DNA of 64,000 nt from Sambucus nigra (GCA_949130495.1 OX422214.1:8168046-8232045); one strand, 5' to 3'. Positions 36,128-48,880 are shown, numbered from the stretch's first letter. Numbers and translations are program-made. Notes: generated from the sequence alone by a model not told the origin.

Positions 36128-36510
36128 GTTGGTGACAATTCGTCTATTTGGGTCATGTTCGATCCGACACGACAATGATTTTTTGGACACGAATACGACA
36201 CGAAATGAATTCGTGTTTTTTTTAGATGACACGAACACGACCCAAATAAAAACGACATAACACGACACGACACGAATAACAAGATTTCTTAAAATTTCAC
36301 ACTAAATTAAACATAAATTGACACGATAACCCGAATAAAAGCACGATTAACACAATAAGACACGATAACACGACTCATAATTTTGACACAAACATGACAC
36401 GACACGACTTCGTATAAAAAAACATGACATGAACATGAAATATCGAGTCAATTTTGTATCGTTTCGTGTCGTATTTTCGTGTCGTTTCTAAAATTGTCAC
36501 CCCAACCTCC
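36128..36510. mobile_element. hAT-like MITE built of CACGACACGA repeats
   Basis: The ends are loosely inverted: GTTGGTGACAATT on the left against AATTGTCACCCCAAC on the right. The interior is full of GACACGA and TCGTGTC words in opposite senses, giving a fold-back. There is no coding capacity. Assignment to hAT is by resemblance of the GGGTGACAATT-type end. I could not define a target duplication. Confidence 0.5.
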
Positions 36511-37195
36511 ACCGTCCCATTCACCATCCGCGACAGGCCCAGCACCACCCCACACCGATATTAACCCATCTCCCTCCACCGCACACGCACAAAGACAATA
36601 CATTTAGCACCTCATCTCATCGCCACTCTTCCCACCTCCCTCCACCAACACCACTTGCAAAAACGACCAAAACCACTTAATCTGAATTGGAACAAAAAAA
36701 CTAAAATATTTATTAGAAAAACCAAACTTGAATCGAAACAAAAAAAAAAAACCGCCGCAACACCTACAAAACCCATTTACGACACGTGCAAATCCAAAAA
36801 CCTAAAATCCAATTCCACATCCAAATTCAAAATCAAACAAACTAATTATTGGACACTCATGAAGCCAATTGATTTACACAAGTTGAAGACTTAGATTGGT
36901 AGCTTGAGAATTAGTAAACATTTTAAGATGGTGAAACTTGAAAGAAGTTTGTGTGTGTGTGTGAGAGAGTGAGAGTGAGAGAGAGCAACGTTGGGGTTGC
37001 AATGTGCGGGTTAGTTGCCCGGGGGTTGGGGTGTCGGGAGTTGGGAGGTTTGTTTTCAGTTTGATTTCATTTTTTCTTTTTAGTTTTTGTATTAATTTTT
37101 TTCTCTCCGATTTTATTTTTATTTCATCATCTTATATTTTTTATACACTGCCGGTCCCAAGCCCGGATAAAGGAGGAGGGTTGCGTTAGGTAGCT
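36511..37195. other. No gene seen; low-complexity sequence
   Basis: C-rich then A-rich sequence with a GT/GA microsatellite at about 36,950-36,985. Short ORFs here have skewed composition and no recognisable content. Confidence 0.6.
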
Positions 37196-37290
37196 GACAA
37201 CCAGCATAAAACTTTGTCAGATCCTTATGAACATGAATCCTATGAATATACGTGCTAATGCTAGGGCATTCCCCTTAAGCGATGCGTTGT

Positions 37291-37366
37291 GCCTGCCACC
37301 GGGTGTCTCGAAAAATAGGCAAGGCGCGTTGGGCCTGCCACCGGGTGTCTCGAAAAATAGGCAAGG
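37291..37366 (+). repeat. 42-bp direct duplication in LINE 5' region
   Basis: GCCTGCCACCGGGTGTCTCG begins at 37,291 and again at 37,333. The repeated block is 34 bases with an 8-base spacer. Confidence 0.9.
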
Positions 37367-37399
37367 GGCATCGCATCGACGCCCGGACGAGACGGTAAA

Positions 37400-38265
37400 T
37401 ACGCAAGGGTTCCTCCAACAAGCTGGACGTGTGCGGGTAAATAAGCTAGTCCAGGATACTAGACTTAGGTTAACGACTTGGAACATAGGGACTATGACAG
37501 GAAAAGGGATGGAGTTGGTAGATATCATGATAAGAAGAAAAGTTAACATAGCTTGTTTACAAGAAACTAAATGGGTCGGTGAGAAAGCTAGAGAAATAGA
37601 AAATACAGGATTTAAATTTTATTATACAAGAAAACATAGAAATAAGAACGGAGTTGGAATAATAGTATATAAGAACTTTAAGGACAATATCGCAACCGTT
37701 ATTAGGAAAGGTGATAGACTTATACTTGTAAAATTGGTATTAGGTGAAAATATAATTAATATTGTTAGTGCTTATGCACCTCAAGTATGATTAGATGAGC
37801 ACACTAAAGTACAATTTTGGGAACAAATGGATGAACTAATTCAAGAAATACCCGTAGGTGAGCAAATCTATATAGGGGAGATTTTAATGACCATGTAAGA
37901 GAAGATCATGTAGGATATGAGATAGTGCATGGAGGATATGGTTTTGGAGATAGGAACGATGAGGGAGAGTCTATCTTAGATTTTGCGATGGCTTATGATT
38001 TTGTACTAGTAAATACATGTTTTAAAAAGAGGCTTGAACACTTAATAACTTATAAAAGTGGAACGCACAAGAGCCAAATATATTTTTTTCATTATTAGAA
38101 AAGGAGACCGATTAACGTGTAAAGATTGTAAGGTTATCCCGGGAGAGATCTTAACCTCACAACATAGGATAATGGTGTTGGATATAAATATTAAAAATCA
38201 ATCACGAGTGCGAAAAGTGAAGATTAACCTACGAGCTAGGTGGGGGAACTTAAAAGGAGAGAATT
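37400..38265 (+). pseudogene. LINE endonuclease domain (AP-endonuclease-like), broken
   Basis: This is the endonuclease/exonuclease/phosphatase fold that nicks target DNA for LINE insertion. Visible motifs are LTTWNIGTMTGKG, then CLQETKW with the catalytic Glu, NGVGIIVYK, IVSAYAPQ, and after a frame change DFNDHV and later SQHRIMVLDI, where the terminal catalytic His of the family should lie. A stop at 37,788-37,790 and frameshifts near 37,876 and 38,085 break it. It is the N-terminal part of a single LINE ORF with the reverse transcriptase downstream. Confidence 0.85.
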
Positions 38266-40250
38266 AGAACTATTTAAAGATAAATTATTAAATGAAGCAA
38301 CATGGAATACTGAAGAAGAGACTAACATAATGTGGAATAATATGGCCACATGCATTAGGAGAATATCAAAAGAAATTCTTGGAGAATCAAAAGGCAAGGG
38401 GCCACAGTCCAAAGAAACTTGGTGGTGGAATGAAGAAGTACAAAATATAGTAAAAATTAAAAGGGAGTACTTTAAAACATGGCAAACAAATAAAAATGAA
38501 GAAAATTTTGAGAAATATAAATGGGCTAAAAAGGAAGTTAAGAAAGTGGTAAGAGATGCTAATTTAAAAGCGTATGATGATCTTTATATAAAATTAGTTA
38601 CACAAGAAGGGGAAAAAAGTATTTATAAGCTTGCTAAACTTAGGGACAGGAAAACAAAAGATTTTAATAACGTTAAGTGTATCAAAAGTGATGATTCGAG
38701 AGTCCTAGTCAAAGATGATGAAATTATGGAAAGATGAAAAAACTACTTAAAGAGGTTATTAAATGGAGATAATGGGAGTAGATTAGATATAGAGGAACTC
38801 AGGGAGAGTCGAGAAAATATATTTTTTCACATAATTAGGACAACAGAGGTCAGGATTGCTCTAAAAAAGATGAAAACAGGGAAGGCTTTAGGACCAGATG
38901 GTATCCCTATTGAGGTTTGGAAGTGCTTTGGGGAGGATGGAGTATCATGGCTTACAAAATTATTCAATAGAATTGTAATGACTAATAGGATGCCCGATGA
39001 ATGGAGAAAAAGTGTTTTAGTACCTATTTCTAAAAATAAAGGAGACTAACAAAGTTGTTCAAATTATCGTGGTATTAAGTTAATGAGCCATACAATGAAA
39101 CTTTGAGAGAGAGTGATTGAATATAGATTGAGATTAAAGACAACAGTATCTGAGAATCAATTTGAGTTTATGCCTGGGATGTCAACAATGGAAGCAATCT
39201 ATTTATTGAGGAGATTAATGGAGAGGTATAGGGAGAAAAATATTTGGAGAAGGCGTATGATAGGATACCCAGAGATATAATATGGTGGATTCTACATAAA
39301 AGAGGAGTGACTAGTAGATATATTGATGTGATCAAGGATATGTATGATGGTGCGATGACTACAGTAAGAAATCAGCCGAAGAAAGTAGTGAATTTTCAAT
39401 TACGGTAGATCTACACCAAGGTTCAGCATTAAGTCCTTATCTCTTTGCGCTTGTTATGGATGAGTTGACTGGAAAAATACAAGATGAGGTGCCATGGTGT
39501 ATGCTATTTGCAGATGATATTATTTTTGTGGATGAAACTAAGACAGGGATTAATGATAGGTTAGAATTGTGGAGAGAAACTTTTGAAACAAGAGGATTTA
39601 AAATAAGCAGAACTAAAACAGAATATGTGGAGTGCAATTTTAGTAGTAATAGGAGGACAAATGGAGATGTGGTGAAATTGGAGGGTCAAGAGATACCTAG
39701 AAACGATCATTTTCGTTATTTAGGATCGATTATCCAAAAAGATGGAGATATTAGTGATGATGTTACTCATAGGATTAGATCATGCTGGGTTAAGTGGAGA
39801 AGTGCTACCGGCGTTTTGTGTGATAGGCGTATACCTTTGAAGTTAAAAGGTAAATATTATAGGACGGCCATTAGACCCGCTATGTTATATGGGACAGAGT
39901 GTTGGGCAACCAAGAAATAAAATGTGCAGAAAATGAGTGGGCGGAGATGCGAATGCTAAGATGGATTTGTGGTAAAACTCGAAAGGATAAAATTAAAAAT
40001 GAACAAATTCGTGAAACGGTAAAAGTAGCTCATATAGAAGATAAATTGAGAGAAAATTGACTTAGATGGTTTGGACACGTCAAGCGTAGACCAATGGATG
40101 CTCCTGTAAGGAAGAGTAATTTAGTTAGTATTGATTGTAACACAAGAGGTAGATGTAGGCCTAAATTGACTTGGTGGGATATTATAAAAAAGGACATGAT
40201 GTCATGTAGTTTAACCGAAGATATTGCACTAGACAGAATGGAATGAAAAA
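38240..40250 (+). pseudogene. LINE reverse transcriptase region, broken
   Basis: An open piece (38,240-38,737) covers the linker between endonuclease and reverse transcriptase. Then come KTGKALGPDGIPIEVWK (from about 38,874), SNYRGIKLMSH (39,060) and a YPRD-type region (39,260). The open piece 39,456-39,920 holds the catalytic box FADDIIFVDET (39,508) and HFRYLGSIIQKDGDI. The C-terminal region includes RWFGHVKRRP. Stops such as TAA near 39,048 and TGA near 39,104, plus frameshifts near 39,240 and 39,400, show it cannot be translated. Confidence 0.88.
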
Positions 40251-40329
40251 ATAGGATTCATGTAGCCGACCCCAAATAATTGGGAAAAGGCTTTGTTCAG
40301 TTGAGTTAAAACAGCAAAAAGTTCCTCAA

Positions 40330-40440
40330 ACATTTTTTTAATACACACTTAATCCAATCCTTTTATTTTGGTGCAAAATAAAAACGTTTGGACTAAACGT
40401 ATATTAAAAAAAATTCGAGGGACTATTTGGTATATGCCTC
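40330..40440. mobile_element. Truncated copy of the foldback element at 48,060-48,310
   Basis: It shares GGACTAAA...GTATATTAAAAA and CGAGGGACTATTTGGTATAT with 48,237-48,300. Only one arm is present. Confidence 0.6.
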
Positions 40441-42440
40441 TTTTTTAATTCATTTAAATTCTTTTCATTTAAAAAACATGCGTTTGTTACACTTAACATT
40501 TTTTTAATGATTTTGAGGAAAGTATACATTTTCAATTAAAATGTATTTAAGTCTAAAATGAAGAATTCTTAATGTATATTTATTAACTGATTTATTGAAA
40601 TATTATGATTGATTTGTGATAGAATTGTTGATCATGCATTAAATCGTAATAATTACAAAAAAGCTATAAATTACTACTTATGATTTAATTTCTCACATAC
40701 TAATTATTAGAGGGTTGACTCACATGGGGTTGATTATATTATATGAATATGTTGTAGTTTACATTAATTTCTACCGTTTCATGAATCTGTTGCATCTTAA
40801 AAAAATTAGAGTTTTGGGTAGAATTCACAAACATGGTTTCCATTTACTCCTATTACTCGTGCCCCAAAATAACTTGCTGCCAGTTACATTATTGTATGAT
40901 TTCTTTTTAAATTGATTATAATAGTTTCATTTTAGAGTTCATAATTATAATATGATATCATTGATTGAGTTAATTATAGGATGCTCGCGTTACTAGTCCA
41001 CTCTAATATATTTGATTGATTTAATTTCATGGTTTGGGCATAATTCCATTAACTGCCTTATTGAAAATATTCACAAGCATATTTTTATAGTTTTTTTTAC
41101 TTTAATACATTACTAATTATTAATATTGGAATTTGATACAATTTGATCAGTTTATTAGACTTTAGTGCATTTTCTTCCCTAAATGTCCCTAAAAATCACT
41201 TTTGGTGGCCACATTTTTACATTTAGCAACAAAATATGTACTAAAGTTAAATAAGATGATTAAAAATTATTAAGGTTTAATATAAAAAATTAGTAATGTA
41301 TTAAAGTAAAAGAATCGCAGTTTTATTCATTAATCAAATATTATTTGTCAATCATTTATAAATCTCCCATTGTTACTAATTTTGAGTGGCCTTATTTTTT
41401 TTTAGTTTTAATACAATGATAAGAAGACACAGGTGGAGAATATCTTTTTCTTTAGACACGAGTGGTGGTGGCCAAGACGAACCAGATCTTGGGCAGACTC
41501 GATTGGGTAGGGCAGTGAGTTTAGTTGGGAGACAGATGTTGGAGAAGCTTAATTCAGCTTGAAAGAACTCCCCAATGAATATATTCCTATTGCTACATGG
41601 CAAACATACTGGATACTATTCTTGATCAGACTAGTGACTAGGATGTGTTAGCTGCTGGTATAGTGGTTACTACCATTGAGGTTATTGGTATGCTTATATA
41701 CAGAAAGGGCCCTTCCTCTCTATCTACTGGGAGGTTTCAATCTTTGGTGGTGATGGTTAACAACTGAAAAGATGGTGTTTGTTTAGGCCTCTTTTTACAT
41801 GCTTTTGAATTAGCTAGTTAATAAGAATTTTCCATTGTAGCCTTGTTTTAAAAGAAAGGGTCATTTTGACATAACCATAGTTTGATAATACAATATTTGA
41901 TTTAACTCTAATTTTTGCAAATAATTAAACATCACACCAGTTTCGTGAAAAAAATTTATTGATTTTCATTCGACGGGTAGTGTTCTATAAAATATTTACT
42001 ATAGAAATGTTACCTAGATTGCGGGTCAATTTGATATGTGGTACGTGTATGAGTGCGAGATACATAGTTTTAGTTGGTACGCGATATAATGGGGGTATGA
42101 TTAGATGGTTCTCTACTCCAAAACACAAGGACAATTCAATATTAAAATGATTTATCTTATCAATATTTGTGTACTCCAGCAATATAAAATATTTTCTTCA
42201 CAATATTCTATAATATATTAATAAGATATATAAATAATTATGTATATATATTGATTGAGAAGCCTTTTTCTTTTTATATATTCTATTATGAAATTCCAAT
42301 AATTGCCATGAAACTAATAATAAATAAAGAAGTCAATGTTAAATTTGGGAACACCATTTTTGGAGATTCGAATCGAGAACCCATTATATTTTGTATCGTA
42401 CAGCCTCATATCGTGGTACCCTTCTAGCGCCAAAATGGAT
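40441..42440. other. No gene seen; AT-rich intergenic DNA
   Basis: No open frame exceeds about 75 codons with protein-like composition. There are no clear repeats or element ends. Confidence 0.6.
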
Positions 42441-42610
42441 AAATTGGCACCCTTCTACCGCTTAGCCTTGTCACCGTCTATGACCGTGACAACAAACACG
42501 TATTTTGTGTCGTGGTCATTGATCGTGATAAGGCCATGATAAGGGATTGTCACGGTCATTGATCGTGACAATACTTATAATGTTATCACGGTCAATGACC
42601 GTGACACGAT
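42441..42610. repeat. Nested inverted repeats of a TCACGGTCA motif
   Basis: TCACGGTCATTGATCGTGA and TCACGGTCAATGACCGTGA flank a 15-base loop at 42,549-42,606 and pair with one mismatch. Further copies of GACCGTGAC or GTGGTCATTGATCGTGA lie from 42,478. It could be the subterminal region of a DNA transposon. Confidence 0.6.
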
Positions 42611-42730
42611 CGTGACAAATGTCGCAGTAAAAAAACCCTTTCCCCTTCTTTTTTCCCTTGCCGTTTCTTCCCTCCTTTTTTCTCGCTCTCTCTTTACTTT
42701 CAGGTTACTTTCTCCCTCTCTCTCTCTCTT

Positions 42731-42732
<2 letters not shown>

Positions 42733-42826
<94 letters not shown>

Positions 42827-43160
42827 ATATATGTGCATGTGTGTACGTGTGTGGTGGGTGGGGAGGGGGGTGGGGCTGTGTGTGTATGTCTGTGTGTGTG
42901 TACATGTGTGGTGGCTGGGGGTGGGGTGGGGGTGGGGTGGGGTAGGGGTGGGACAGGGTGGGGGGCTGTTTGTGTGTGTGTGTTTGGTGTGTGTGCATGT
43001 GCGTGTGCGTGTGTGTGGTGGGTGGGGGGTGGGAGTGGGGGTAGGGCAGGGTGAGGAGAGGGGGCAGGGATGGGTGAGTGGGTGGTGGGGTAGGGGTGGG
43101 GGGTTGCGTGTGTGTGTGTGTGTATGTGCGCATGTGTGTGTAGTGTGCGTGTTTGTGCGT
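42733..43160. repeat. (AT)n(GT)n microsatellite followed by a G-rich tract
   Basis: (AT) runs 42,733-42,768 and (GT) to about 42,808. Then TG-rich sequence is interspersed with many runs of three to six G on the plus strand (GGGGAGGGGGGTGGGG near 42,860; others to 43,110). ORFs of up to 191 codons here are artefacts of the repeat. Confidence 0.9.
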
Positions 43161-43613
43161 AATGTCCCTTGTAAACGAATTGATTGATTGTCCCTAATTG
43201 TAAATTAGTATATTAATATATGATTAATTATGAAAGTAGGATTGCCCCTCATTGTAAATTAGTAAATTAATAATTGTATACTTTAATTGTTTGTTTAATT
43301 GATGAAAATAATTAATTGAGTAGATGAATTAGAAGGAGTACGGGATACACATTTGTTGTTGACATTGCTGTTGGATTATAGTGGATCGATGTTGGGTTGG
43401 TTAATTTTAAAAGTGGCATGACCACTGGATTATTGTCCATATGGGGGTGGGATTTTCAACTTTTTTTGAAAATTACTTTGTATATCGAACAATATATGTA
43501 TAGTATGATAATTAAATGAAACATACTTGAAATTATGTATAGTGCGCATAGATACTAGCCTTCTAGTTCTTATGCGTACGAATTCAATAGCCCTTAGACC
43601 CGTTCGAGAGTCA
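43161..43613. other. No gene seen
   Basis: AT-rich unique-looking sequence with no supported ORF. Confidence 0.5.
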
Positions 43614-44308
43614 TTACCCCTGTAATGAGATCTCTCGAATTGTCTCGTTTGGACAATTTTGGACTGCATAATTTTTGTATAATATTTTTAGCGGCTTAAA
43701 GTTGTTAATTTTGGAGGAAGTTATGCAGTCGTATCCTAATGTTCTCTGGGTACATACTAGATTGACAAGTGTGACTGTCATTTCAATTGATCGATTGAAA
43801 TAACACATACACTTGCCAAAGGGTGGGCTCTTAGGCCCCTGGTACTCAGAATTCCCAATCATAAGAGCATATTGCCATTTTTTAACAACAACTCCATGCT
43901 CGAAGTCATATCTATTGGAATCAGGAATATTAACTACTAATGCTTTGTTTTCATCCCTAGTTTTCAAATAAAAAGTGGTATCACTAGTTACCCACTTATA
44001 GCAAAACATAATGTCTGGGATTCCTAGATGGGACCAATAGATTTGGTTTAATCTATACACGCCATTAACAACCCTCCGGGTGTTGGGGTTACTTTAGATG
44101 GAACGACATCAAAATACTGACAGAACTCAATGAAAAATGGGTTTGGGGAAAAACTAAACCCATATTCAGCTATAAAAATAGAAGGAAACCAGTGACCCTC
44201 AGCTAATGAAAAAAAATCAGCAGGCAAACTGGGGTGTTCTAGTTCTACCCATGAAGGGATGTTGCATTCATTTCTGAACTCATCAAGTAAATCAACAGGG
44301 TAAACCAT
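43614..44308 (-). pseudogene. Transposon-associated plant protein, frameshifted
   Basis: Two overlapping minus-strand frames, 44,048-44,308 and 43,614-44,060, make one protein-like whole if a shift near 44,055 is allowed. The first has FSLAEGHWFPSIFIAEYGFS followed by PNPFFIEFCQYFDVVPSKVTP and GLLMA. The second continues with YRLNQIYW and FCYKWVTSDTTFYLKTRDENK. This pattern resembles the N-terminal domain of many plant retrotransposon- or transposase-linked proteins, where a hydrophobic helix is followed by an L-x-P-x-Q-L-x-P-like segment. An intron at the break is possible but less likely. It has lost any downstream partner domain. The function of the domain family is not known to me. Confidence 0.45.
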
Positions 44309-44739
44309 GATGAAGAAGAAAAGAAAAGAGAAAATATTCTTACAGAAGTTAAGGATTCAGCAAGAACTGAAGAACATAGAACGATCACACAAGAGAGAGA
44401 AAAAGCTTGAAGACACAACGGTAGAGAGAACTCTGAAAGCTTGAGGTAAGAAACGATCGTGATTTCTTTCGCTTTTTATAGGTTGCCTCGAAAACTTGAA
44501 AGATAATGATTAAAAGGAGATGTCGTTTGAACTGTTGGCGGCTAAATCCAGAAAAGACAGATTTGCTAAAAAACGGTTCGTTAAAGTTATGGATAATTAC
44601 AAAAATACCATGCGTATTATACATCTATAGTTGAACCATTATTTTTACAAGTATGGAAAGTTGATAACTGACCAAGCCTCAAAATTATTTCCCGAGCAAC
44701 TTTAAGAGATAAATGTTCCATACTCTTATAAAAACATCA

Positions 44740-45245
44740 AACATGAAACATTGGGGGCTTCTATTGATACCCAAAATTATCTTGTTATGTGGACCACTCA
44801 GATATGAATACGTGTTATACAGTGGGGCATTAATCCACATCATCAAGAACAATATGTTGACCAACTAAAGGGATGTCGACCAACCTATTAAAGAATCCCG
44901 ATCAACAGTAGGAAGGTCGGACAACAATGACAGTAAAACGCCAATAGTTATATACATAAATGATTGTACAGATGTAAATGCCTATGTTATAAAGACATTT
45001 CATCCTTTCATATTCCGACTCTTATATACCCTCAGGGGGCTATAAATACATTGTAAACCCTACATCCAGGGGACACATGAAAAACGAAACAAACAACAGA
45101 AGGCAATACACAAAAGTGGACGTAGGCTTTTCCTCTTTAGACAAACCACTTTAAAAATCCTTTGTCTCTTTTACTTATTTTTATATGGGATCAACTAATT
45201 AGATCTAGTCTAGTTTTTTTCATCAACAAATTGGGCTCTTAAGAT
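44740..45245 (+). mobile_element. Candidate gypsy LTR flanked by PPT-like and PBS-like sequence
   Basis: TTGGGGGCTTCTA (44,752) looks like a polypurine tract. The LTR would run from TGATACCC at 44,765 to CATCAACA at 45,228 (464 bases), with CTATAAATAC near 45,051 as a TATA box. AAATTGGGCTCTTAAG follows, reminiscent of a decayed primer site. Having both flanks next to one LTR would be unusual. Confidence 0.4.
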
Positions 45246-47931
45246 TTTTGCTCTCTTCCGTATAATGGAGAAATGATTCATGTGTATAAGTGTGGTCCCG
45301 TGGACTTTAGTATCTCTGGATTTTGGGTGGGGGATTATCGTGTAAAATTTTGTTTTGTTAGAGTCAGGATAATCATTAGTAATTAAATATACTTAATCTA
45401 TTTAAGTATGAGATTTATCCCCTTAATAGGTAATTATCTATTAGTTGTTTGATTGATTTAGGAATCTTTATCCTATAATAAGGTCACAGCCACCTATTAT
45501 ATCACTATATTTTTTCATGAATGATATTGAGAGGGTAAATCTATTGATTGTATATATTTGTTTTTATTTCGTAGTGCTTACATCACTAAAAGAATAAACT
45601 CATTCATCCACTCCCCCTTTTGTTCCCTTACACTTTTACTTTCACCGTTGGACATGGAAGTTTCCCCATTTTCGACATCTCATATATATATATATATATA
45701 TATTAAAATTTAGGATATCAAATAATTTATATATCATAAGTAAATACTTTTAAATTATATGTTCTTTTACTATAAAGAAAATCATAAAAAAAACAAAGTG
45801 AAGGCAAAACCTTCAAAAGTAGTGTCAAATAACATACATAAAATCAAAGGAGAAACAAACTGCATTAATATATTTTTTAATTGAAAACCATTCTACTCAA
45901 AAATAAATTACGAAAATTTATGAGTTAAGAAACATTTTGAAAATCATAGTAAGCATACAATTTACATGACCAATTAGTTAACAAAGTCCAAGTGCAACCT
46001 CATAAGCACCCTAATGAAATGATAAGATGAACATAATTGTTTTAATTCTAATTTGAAGTAAAACAACCCATGTAATGCATGTTAATAATAAAAGTAAGAA
46101 GAAAAAAGGAGAATTTTATTTTAAGATAATACTATACGTTGCGTAAATTAACACCAAAAGTGCAATGAATGTTAGCTATGGTTTTTGTGTTTTTCAAATA
46201 CCTACTGTGACCTTATGTAACTCATTTCAAACATTAATACTATATTTTACAATCTACCTTATTTAGAAACCAATCATCACACATGTACTCTTTCATTAAT
46301 TTGTTTAAGATCATAATTCCATGTAAATGATTAAACCAATTTATCTTTATCTTGAGCATATAATAAATCAAATCGATTCATTGACTAAAGTACATGTGAG
46401 TCATTATAACACCATACTTAGTAAACAAAAGAATTATACTAATTTCAACATCATAAAGGAAGATAATCAATATATAGAAGTCAAAACTAATTAAAAAATG
46501 TCAGGCATAGGTCATCGTATGAAGGAAATTGAGGTGACATAAACCAATGGAAGCAACCGGTAGTAACCCGTCACATAATAACCATTAAAGAAAAAAAGAA
46601 ATCAACATAACTCAGCTACTATCATGAACCAACTCACATTCATGCTTTATTGTCATAAATCAAAATAAAAAAATATTACCAAAACAAAAGGTTGTATAAT
46701 ATAGATATTAAACACCAAAATAAAATATAAGTTACTATAAAATATTATGAGACTACGTCATTAACTTTCAACCTTTGAAACGTGAAAAAGTATTATAAAA
46801 ATAGAAAATTTTGGGTATTCAGTTGGTTTCAAATTAGTGAAAATGTTAAGTTTTTACTTATAAAAACATATACATTAAAAGATATACTAATAAAAATTAA
46901 ACTAATTCAGTGATTCACACCATTATTGTTGGCCATCAACACTTCACTTCTACTTGTGTCTTTAAAACATATGATGTTTGAGGAAAGTAAGGAAGCTCAT
47001 ATGGTCTCGATAACCGGTGTGGGCATGAATAATTTATCATACAACGTGGATTGGTAATAGGTGTTCAGCATAATAATTTCTTTAATGCAAACCATATGAA
47101 TCCATAATGAGTCAATGTAGAATAAATCATAGTACGACACACTCAAACCAAGCTTGGAGTTTAGTTATTATCCAAGTAAAAGCATCTTTATACTCTGTAT
47201 GAACCAATTACTCTAAAACAATTTCTCTACATAAACCTTAAAGAATAAAAGCATGGTGTTAATACAAATTGAAAAAAAGTTATAATAGAAGGATTAAGTC
47301 GTGAGCTGCACCAAGGTAATTAGGAAATGGTTACACAATATGACACAGAATATCTAAGGAAATTCTAATCAGTTTTGGTAAAACAAATTTATAACTTTTG
47401 AATCACCAATCTGTGAGGTTAAAAATAATAAGCAGTCAAACAAAAATCCATTAACCAATTTGCCATTTTTCTAATGCTAAACACAACTCAAGCCTATTTT
47501 ATGAGTAGTAGAAAGAAAAAAAATACATCATCTATTAAATCTTGTAAAAGAAAGAAGAATGCTATTTACAACAAATATAATAACACTTGTTCTTAGTTGT
47601 GTGTTTGATACATATAACCAACCTCATAATGTAATATACAATAGGATATATTATGTTAGAAAGAACAAAAAAGAAAAAAAAAAGTAACACATAATAAATC
47701 CCAAGAAAAAACACAGATTTGGCATTCTTTCTAAAAATAAGTATATTGATCCCATCCCAACAAAAGAAATGCAAAATGAACTATATCTAACTTTTGGTTT
47801 CCAAATGAGCAAAACTTGTTTTTTTTTTTGTATTTTCATCGAGGTCATGTTAAACTTAAAAATCCAAACCCTTTCACACACCACCAGTCAAACTAAGAAC
47901 TAAAATTATAAACTGTATATAGATGAAATGA

Positions 47932-47932
<1 letters not shown>
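45246..47932. other. No gene seen; AT-rich DNA
   Basis: Contains an AT microsatellite at about 45,679-45,702 and otherwise no ORF, repeat or element end that I can support. Confidence 0.55.

Positions 47933-47994
<62 letters not shown>
47933..47994. repeat. (TG)n(AG)n compound microsatellite
   Basis: TG repeats to 47,962 are followed directly by AG repeats. Confidence 0.95.
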
Positions 47995-47996
<2 letters not shown>

Positions 47997-48059
47997 ATAA
48001 CAAAACTAAATTGATCACTTAATAGGTTTTAATATTTAATATTTATAAAATCAAGTGTT

Positions 48060-48310
48060 TAAAAAAGGGTCAATTATTAAATAGTCCCTACTATAAATAT
48101 ATATTTTTTAAAAAGGACACATATTTTTAGTTTAACCCATTTAGTCCCTCAAGCACTCAATATCCTCTTATTTTTAGAGGTCCGTGCCAGCGGCACTCCC
48201 TCTCCAAAATATGTGGCAAAGGACTTTTTGAGGCAAAATAAAAAAGTTTGGACTAAATGGGTATTAAAAAATGTCCGAGGGACTATTTGGTATATGTCCC
48301 TTTAAAAAAT
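48060..48310. mobile_element. Foldback MITE with AAATAGTCCCT arms
   Basis: The left arm carries TTAAATAGTCCCTACTA and CCCATTTAGTCCCTC. The right arm carries GGACTAAATGGGTATT and GAGGGACTATTTGGTATATG in inverted order. There is no coding capacity. The core holds a GTCCGTGCCAGCGGCACTCC motif that also recurs downstream. Confidence 0.65.
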
Positions 48311-48473
48311 ATAGGTTTAACAAATAAAATACATACACTCCCATTGCATTTTCAGTTTTTACATCACGGACCAATTTTGGGTCTCTACCCAATATCACAA
48401 AAACAACAATATTTTTTTTGTTTTTCCCTCACACCCCCATTTGTGGTCAAAACCAATGATGCTTGAATAATAA

Positions 48474-48880
48474 CATTGTTCTAAATAAACTCCCCTAGGG
48501 TCCACCTAGGCTGAGGCTTGGGAGAAACGCTTAGTCTTACGCTTTTTACACCTTATTCTTGGTAAAATCCTTAAGGCACACGTTTTTCTAAAAACAACAA
48601 TGCTTTAGTGAAACGATATCGCCTTTTAATGATTTTTTTTTATAAACCGGACCATTATCTCATCCAAAATAATCAAATGGTATTTTAATTTGCATATATT
48701 CAGACATATTTTTATGATATGTACAGTTTTAGTATTTTTATAGCCTTGTTATGGTTAAAAAATATTAAAATATATTAAGAAGGCATAAACGCCTTTTTAC
48801 GCCTAAGGCCCGCCAAGGATTCTAAGGCTTAAGACTTGGCCTTCACGCATTAATCACGCCCCGCGTTTTTTAGAACCTTG
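48474..48880. mobile_element. Foldback MITE with GGTTCTAAAAAACGC-type ends
   Basis: The left end, ATTGTTCTAAATAAAC, is an imperfect inverted match of the right end, GCGTTTTTTAGAACCTTG. Internally AGGCTTGGGAGAAACGC and GGCATAAACGCC words pair with GGCTTAAGACTTGGCC. Similar AGGCGCCTAAGGC elements are common in plant genomes. hAT affinity is a guess. Confidence 0.5.

Larger units (their letters stand above)
37200..40306 (+). mobile_element. RTE-clade LINE, degenerate, near full length
   Basis: A 5' region with a duplicated unit is followed by endonuclease and then reverse transcriptase sequence on the plus strand. The 3' end reads GTAGCCGACCCCAAATAATT at 40,262, followed by GGGAAAAGGCTTTGTTCAGT. 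That is close to the conserved tail of plant RTE LINEs, which normally ends in a TTG-type repeat. There is no poly(A). Many stops and frameshifts make it dead. The 5' boundary is approximate and I did not identify a target duplication. Confidence 0.88.

Noticed and set aside
40715..42539. Short ORFs between the LINE and the hairpin
   Set aside because: Length and composition are expected by chance in AT-rich DNA. No motif, and no coding bias by eye.
42612..43187. ORFs up to 191 codons in the GT/G-rich tract
   Set aside because: Microsatellite translation (Cys-Val, His-Thr, Tyr-Ile runs) open in several frames at once.
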